A model generated the notes under the pieces. That model was not told where the DNA came from, made no database searches, and saw only the letters and a list, made by a program, of their open reading frames with translations. A DNA stretch of 22,692 bases from a virus, in the IMG/VR virus record IMGVR_UViG_3300025767_000135, positions 1-22,692 of that record; one strand, given 5' to 3'. The translations under genes were made by a program, and so were the position numbers. This document shows positions 18,701-22,692 of this stretch, one piece after another. The number at the start of each line of letters is the position of its first letter. Position 1 is the stretch's first letter.

Positions 18701-21503
18701 ATTTACCGAAGCATACAATGCAGGCGACTGGGACTTTAATTTAATTCCAAAAACTACAGCAGCATTTGACATTGGTAGCCCAGATAAATTAGTGCGTCAC
18801 CTTTATATTAGTGGTAATTCAATTTTTATTGGTGATGAAGGAAATACACTACGTTCTACTGGAACTTCATTGTTTTACAACGACACGGATTTACAAGATT
18901 ATAATGAATTAGCAAACAAACCAAATATTCCACAGGATATATCAGACCTAACAGATAGTACTGGTATAATTCAAGCAGCGAATACAGATAGTCAAAGTTT
19001 AACACTTGTTGGATCAAGTTTACAAATATCTGGTGGTAATTCTGTAGATTTGTCAGGCCTATCAGGTGCAAGCACGTGGGCGGATTTAACAGATACTCCA
19101 ACTACTCTAGCAGGTTATGGCATCACTGATGGTGGTGCAAGCACATGGGATGAATTAACAGGTACTCCAACAACACTAGCAGGTTATGGCATCACTGATG
19201 GTGGATCAGGTGCCTGGGAAGATATCACAGGTACTCCAACAACATTAGCAGGTTATGGCATCACTGATGGTGGATCAGGTGCCTGGGAAGATATCACAGG
19301 TACTCCAACAACACTAGCAGGTTATGGAATTACTGACGCACCTGCTGATATAAGTGATTTAACTGACACTGGTGGACTACTAGGTGGTGGTGCAACTCTA
19401 TTGGGTGATTTGACTGATGTAAGTTCTGCAGCAGCAAGCACTGGCCAAGTACTTAAATGGAATGGTTCATCGTGGGCACCAGCATCTGATTCAACTTCAT
19501 CAGGTGGTTCTGGAATATCATTATCTGATCTAAGTGTATCAAACGCAACAGCAAATGGTAATGAGGCACAGTTAGAATATAATAATATAACTGGTACATT
19601 TACACTAACACCTGCAGTAGCAAGAACAACAATCGATGATTTAGATGACGTTACTATAACTTCAACTGCAGATGGACAAGTATTAACCTACAATAATACA
19701 AGTGGTGATTGGGAAAATCAAGATATACCTGGCGTCTTTATAGGCGGCGTAGAACCTACAAATATAGTTCCAGGAGGACTTTGGTTTGATGACAGTAATC
19801 TAGGACTTTATATCAACTATGATATTGGTTTAGGTTTTGCTACTTGGTTACAATTAAACCCTCCTGCGTTTTCAGGCGAATATGATGATCTTTCAAATAA
19901 ACCGATAATACCTGCTGATGTGAATCAATTGACAGATACTGACGGACTACTAGGTGGTGGTGGTGGTGGTGGTGGTATTGCGCTATCAGACCTCAGTGTG
20001 TCAAATCAAGCAATTGGAAGTGCTTCTGGTTCTTTACAATATAGCGCACAGACAGGTGTATTCACATTTATTCCGCCAGATATATCATCAGAAACACGCT
20101 CATCTATAAGTGTAAACACTGTAACTAAATCAGGTGGCGGTTCATTAACATTCAATTCAAGCGATGGTGTATTTACGTATGCACCAGCCGATATGGCAAG
20201 TGCAGAAGTTACTCCACAAGGGGATAATGGCTCAATTCAATATAACGATAATGGTAGTTTGGGCGGCGTTGCAGGCTTTGCATATGATGCGAGTAGTGCC
20301 GGCACACTAATTATTGGTCCAAATGGCGGCGGTAAGATCAAAACAAATTATTGGGTGGGAGCAGATAATGCTACACAACCTATGGCAATTCAAAGTGACG
20401 ATGGTACTGGTACCAAATCAACACACATTGCATTTACAAATTCATCAGGTTTACAAACAACTACATTTAGTGGAACAGTTAATTTTACTGGTAACACAAT
20501 TAAGGGATTAGAACTAACTGATCTTGATATTAATGATGGGACATCAGGACAAGTTCTAACAACTGATGGTTCAGGTAACTTCTCATTCTCTACTGTATCA
20601 GGTGGTGGCGGAGGAGTTACATCATACAATGATTTAACAGATAAACCTACAATTCCGAATGATGTTTCTCAACTAGGAGATAGTAATGGTCTTCTTGCTC
20701 ATAACGTATATACAGCAGGAACAGGTATTAATGTAAATAATCTTGTTGTTTCAATAGACTCTAATTTAGGTGATTTAAACAACGTTTCTTCTAGTGCTCC
20801 TGCATTAGGACAATTACTAGCATGGTCTGGTACACAATGGCAACCAACTGCTCCAGCAGCAGCAAATCTCTCAAGTTCATCTATTGGCGAATTAAACAAT
20901 GTTGATATTACAGGTGTTCAAACAGGTCAATTCTTAGAATGGGATGGTAGTAAATTCGTCCCAGCGAGTGGCGGAACTGTAGATTTATCAACAGAATCGC
21001 TCGGTGATTTAGGCAATGTCGATGCAACTGTTCCAACGAATGGTGATGTTCTTACATGGGATGCTACAAGTAGCGAATGGGCACCAGCAGCACCGGCAGC
21101 AGGCGGTGGTGGTGGTGGCGGTAGTTCCACAGAATATTTCAAACTTAACTATGCGCCAAATGGTTCATTGTCTAGTATTTCGAATACAACAAGTGGAATA
21201 TCAGCAAATATTGAGGATGCAGATTCAGGCGAAGTTAGTGTGACATTTAGCGGATATTCATTCCCACCATCAAACGTACTAGTTTATGGATATGTCAGAC
21301 TGACAAATCAGTATATAATTATGCCACTTAATAAAGATATGACTACTCGTACTCTAAACGCAGGCGGATCTCCTGGATCACCAATTGCATTTGGCGCACT
21401 AGGATCACTGGAAATGAAATTAGTATTAAGAGAGGCAGACACAGGCGCGGGAAGAACTTTCGGACAACCTACACATGCATGGATCGTGGTGTCAATGATA
21501 TAA
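15750..21503 (+). CDS. Giant repetitive tail fibre protein
   Basis: A 1917-residue protein with AAGGGG 10 bases before the ATG. It is Gly, Ser, Thr, Asp and Asn-rich with almost no Cys. Repeated modules include: the FHGTAVLA..L unit (about residues 216, 320 and 730), each followed by GDVLTWNG or GDVLTYNG..WV; LTISGGN.IDL-type beta-helix turns; tandem 33-residue DVSDLTDTTNLL units; tandem 23-residue TPTTLAGYGITDG units; and two W.D..L.L.INY.IG...W..LNP units. Poly-Gly hinges lie near 685-700 and 1400-1410. TPTTLAGYGITD is a known motif of phage tail fibres. The last 125 residues differ in composition and look globular, probably the tip domain that binds the host receptor or trimerises the fibre. 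It should be a trimeric adhesion fibre. No chaperone gene is seen beside it. Confidence 0.88.
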   Translation: MSINATPFNPTFKLVGNLQEDQVLVYSTSEGAFVNAAGSGSSGAGGGIDSVSHTGLGNQLGSVVGSSLVLQTITAGTNVVITDSGNGLVISADLSETLQTGTNIGNGSAVLSSVEPSTGLFTFKSIAVGTGLIIADDGETITLSANTDTTQFITKSNNLSDLPDVSIARTNIGAISQADGDARYLRLNANSTPTIDNTFSLGSSDFRYNDIYASTFHGTAVLADNLTITGSNNGDVLTWNGNTWVAAPQGAGQNNENPTPQTLVINDRTLSITGGNSITLPEPVEVTNVVKTDGHSVPSLDKNWDIGSENLRFSDIYAETFHGTAVLASNLDISGTAGDVLTYNGASWVSGAPSQQQLEWDGNVLSITDGNSVSLNLGNYATTIDLATAIGNIDHPLGDWNTLQNKPTIPTDVSDLTDTTNLLDQVTAFSGDYNDLTGAPTIPTDVSDLTDTTNLLDHATPFSGDYNDLTNKPTISESFSGAYADLTGAPTDISEFTDTTNLLAESQVLSFSNNLISISNGNSVDLSEYANVDAQQITLDGTELTISGGNTIDLVSLSTSVDLTPYATQDFVVNTINSLGDSDGQELTFEGTILSISSGSGNGNSVDLVSLVDAATDLTGYATEQWVDDKLAARLDADYQTLSIVDDKLLISNGNSIDLSSLGGGGGSAQTLSIVGNEITISGGNSIVVPVFTDVDNYIKLDGHSAPSVDNQWDIGSAELRFNDIYGERFHGTAVLADNLTVSGVTGDVLTYNGAAWVASAPTGGGGGGEGLPQSLALDGTLLSISSGNTVDLVALGGNIDGLTSNSGTSTLTLDAGWNFVPETDALQSLGSATNRWTDVYIDDSTINIGSNTLEADSDSDLVWNGNKLAKLSDIPATQTFTYDHATRLLDVSDGQAVDLTELSVVPITDDPPASPKPGELWLDALNLSLNINYEIGGFPMWIELNPQAAAPDYQQLTLNGTELSIDNGNTIDLSGLGGGETTTFTEAYNAGDWDFNLIPKTTAAFDIGSPDKLVRHLYISGNSIFIGDEGNTLRSTGTSLFYNDTDLQDYNELANKPNIPQDISDLTDSTGIIQAANTDSQSLTLVGSSLQISGGNSVDLSGLSGASTWADLTDTPTTLAGYGITDGGASTWDELTGTPTTLAGYGITDGGSGAWEDITGTPTTLAGYGITDGGSGAWEDITGTPTTLAGYGITDAPADISDLTDTGGLLGGGATLLGDLTDVSSAAASTGQVLKWNGSSWAPASDSTSSGGSGISLSDLSVSNATANGNEAQLEYNNITGTFTLTPAVARTTIDDLDDVTITSTADGQVLTYNNTSGDWENQDIPGVFIGGVEPTNIVPGGLWFDDSNLGLYINYDIGLGFATWLQLNPPAFSGEYDDLSNKPIIPADVNQLTDTDGLLGGGGGGGGIALSDLSVSNQAIGSASGSLQYSAQTGVFTFIPPDISSETRSSISVNTVTKSGGGSLTFNSSDGVFTYAPADMASAEVTPQGDNGSIQYNDNGSLGGVAGFAYDASSAGTLIIGPNGGGKIKTNYWVGADNATQPMAIQSDDGTGTKSTHIAFTNSSGLQTTTFSGTVNFTGNTIKGLELTDLDINDGTSGQVLTTDGSGNFSFSTVSGGGGGVTSYNDLTDKPTIPNDVSQLGDSNGLLAHNVYTAGTGINVNNLVVSIDSNLGDLNNVSSSAPALGQLLAWSGTQWQPTAPAAANLSSSSIGELNNVDITGVQTGQFLEWDGSKFVPASGGTVDLSTESLGDLGNVDATVPTNGDVLTWDATSSEWAPAAPAAGGGGGGGSSTEYFKLNYAPNGSLSSISNTTSGISANIEDADSGEVSVTFSGYSFPPSNVLVYGYVRLTNQYIIMPLNKDMTTRTLNAGGSPGSPIAFGALGSLEMKLVLREADTGAGRTFGQPTHAWIVVSMI
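16980..17177 (+). repeat. Two tandem 99-bp repeats in the fibre gene
   Basis: Two in-frame units (16980-17078, 17079-17177), each coding 33 residues beginning TDVSDLTDTTNLLD and containing FSGDYNDLT. A partial, diverged third unit follows to about 17260. Differences are mostly silent. Confidence 0.8.
19065..19340 (+). repeat. Four tandem 69-bp repeats in the fibre gene
   Basis: Four in-frame units starting at 19065, 19134, 19203 and 19272, each 23 residues with TPTTLAGYGITD. Units 3 and 4 differ at only one base over their first 56 or so bases, so they look recently duplicated and could change number by recombination. Confidence 0.87.
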
Positions 21504-21527
21504 TAATTTATTTAAGGAATAATTAAA

Positions 21528-22692
21528 ATGATTAATTATAAGACAAGTGCAATAGATTTAAATGTTCCGGCAAAAGTTATATCATGTACTGTAATAAGTG
21601 CTAAAAATATTGCATCCTGGCCGCATGATGATGGCCTAGGTGATAAATGGTGGTCAGGTGCAAGTAACGCCAAAGCATACCGTTGGGAAATAACAATGGG
21701 TGTCACGCAGGTGAATCATGGTTCACATTTAACACGTACTCCATTTAGATTTGATGGATTTGACATAACTGTTGGTGATTTCATTGCTGGTGCAACAGAT
21801 GGCAGAGCATTGCAAATTGTTTCAATAATAGAAAAAACCGCATTGTCAGTTACTTGTCAGGTTGAAGATAGACTCAGATACAACACTTTTAGAAGTGCTG
21901 CTGGTACAGGTATATTCAATATTCCAGGCAGTGCAATCGTATTTCAACTTAATGAAAATGGTGATCCCATGATTGATCCGCTACCAGTTGGCTCAGTTTC
22001 TAGCGATTTCTATCCTAATGTCAACTCACGATTTAAGTATCTCAATCCATCTAATAACTATCTTTTGAATCAAGATGCGCATGGATTTGATGAAGGTGAT
22101 GTGATTTGTATGAATTCTGATACTGGGGAGTTTGAAGTTGCAGGGCAAGATAACATGGATAGACTAGTTGGCACAGTAACACATCCAGGTCCTGGTCCAA
22201 ATAATTTTCTTCTAAGACCTGCAAATGGAGTTATTGATTTTGTGCCAGGACTACCAGGGTCGGCAGGTGATTTTATATATCCAGCAATTGATGGTACAGG
22301 TGAACTAACGACTGAAAAACAAAATGTTGCTATTTTTCTAAAAATTAAAGATCAAATACCAAGTGTATCACGTGGAACTATTACAAATGGTTCTTGTACT
22401 GCAGGTGATAAGATGGGCATCAATGGTATCGATGTTCAATTCTTGACAAGTAGTAGTGGGGTAGTAAGTGTAGCAAATGCAAGGGATGATATTAATGCTT
22501 TAACCGTAGAACATAAAGTTATTGCAGAAGCAAGCCCTGCACCTAATGAGATTGAATCAGACTCAGGAACATATGGAAATGCATATGGTCTTGTTGGTGG
22601 ATTTGCACCATTTTCAGCAACTATTAATGGTTCAGCAGTTAATTTTACAACTACTGCCGCAGGACAACAATCTTTTGGAATGGCAGTTTCTA
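21528..22692 (+). CDS. Virion structural protein, fibre-type (5' part)
   Basis: Starts at the ATG after TTTAAGGAATAATTAAA and stays open to the right edge (388 codons seen). The opening INYKTSAIDLNVPAKVISCT, then SAKNIASWPHDDGLGDKWW and TRTPFRFDGFDITVGDFI, followed by VEDRLRYNTFR and GPGPNNFLLRP, is a sequence type I recall well from large structural or fibre proteins of T4-like marine phages. It is beta-rich. Later parts (GTITNGSCTAGDKMGINGID, ATINGSAVNFTTTAAGQQSF) look like repeated units that set up a long shaft. It lies 24 bases after the giant fibre gene and probably belongs to the same adsorption structure. The C-terminus is outside the window. Confidence 0.75.
   Translation, partial: MINYKTSAIDLNVPAKVISCTVISAKNIASWPHDDGLGDKWWSGASNAKAYRWEITMGVTQVNHGSHLTRTPFRFDGFDITVGDFIAGATDGRALQIVSIIEKTALSVTCQVEDRLRYNTFRSAAGTGIFNIPGSAIVFQLNENGDPMIDPLPVGSVSSDFYPNVNSRFKYLNPSNNYLLNQDAHGFDEGDVICMNSDTGEFEVAGQDNMDRLVGTVTHPGPGPNNFLLRPANGVIDFVPGLPGSAGDFIYPAIDGTGELTTEKQNVAIFLKIKDQIPSVSRGTITNGSCTAGDKMGINGIDVQFLTSSSGVVSVANARDDINALTVEHKVIAEASPAPNEIESDSGTYGNAYGLVGGFAPFSATINGSAVNFTTTAAGQQSFGMAVS

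Noticed and set aside
15850-21142. Several minus-strand frames within the fibre gene.
   Set aside because: They are low-complexity shadows of the repetitive fibre coding sequence with no starts or ribosome sites of note.
1-22692. CRISPR arrays, insertion sequences, integrase or attachment sites.
   Set aside because: No regularly spaced repeats, transposase, integrase or target duplications were seen. The only tandem repeats are in-frame within the fibre gene.

Overview
The window looks like part of an AT-rich genome of a T4-like marine myovirus. The grounds are a phage-type PhoH, a GroES-like co-chaperonin, a ClpA-type unfoldase beside a J-domain protein, a spanin-like pair, large repetitive fibre genes, many very small genes mixed with tRNA genes, and GATAAATA boxes that resemble T4 late promoters (TATAAATA). 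The host cannot be fixed from the sequence; an AT-rich marine bacterium is the natural guess. Family calls rest on motifs and memory of related phages, not on a search.

Layout. (1) 1-2720: end of a DnaE-like gene, a conserved hypothetical, a GroES-like protein, and two overlapping glycosyltransferase-like genes. (2) 2760-7222: an accessory or early block on the plus strand, with about twelve small genes and nine tRNA genes (Arg-TCT, Leu-TAA, Gly-TCC, a CAT tRNA, an odd long tRNA reading TAT, Tyr-GTA, Asp-GTC, Glu-TTC, Ser-ACT). Five near-perfect sigma70-type promoters (TTGACA, 17 bp, TATAAC or TATAAA) each sit just ahead of a small gene. Two gene-free stretches (5582-5672 and 5842-6048) hold several short inverted repeats. 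(3) 7243-8667: a predicted lipoprotein with six Ca-binding VCBS/FG-GAP motifs. It ends at a perfect bidirectional terminator shared with convergent phoH (8702-9460, minus strand). (4) 9581-15147: plus strand, opening with a late-promoter-like box. It holds two conserved hypotheticals, a gene with an apparent +1 frameshift at its 5' end, a spanin-like pair in overlapping frames, a J-domain protein, a ClpA-like unfoldase and an unknown. (5) 15139-22692: two more late-promoter-like boxes, then a small gene, a small virion protein, a 1917-residue tail fibre and the start of another fibre-type structural gene that runs off the window.

How it fits together. Region 2 fits immediate-early expression by unmodified host RNA polymerase, with tRNAs favouring A/U-rich codons. 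Regions 4 and 5 fit late expression of lysis, folding and adsorption proteins. GroES-like, J-domain and ClpA-like proteins together suggest that the phage reshapes host protein folding and turnover. The ClpA homologue keeps an IGF tripeptide where ClpP-binding loops lie, so it may feed host ClpP. The points most worth following up are the promoter cassettes, the frameshift, the two unusual tRNAs, the structured gene-free stretches and the beta-propeller lipoprotein.
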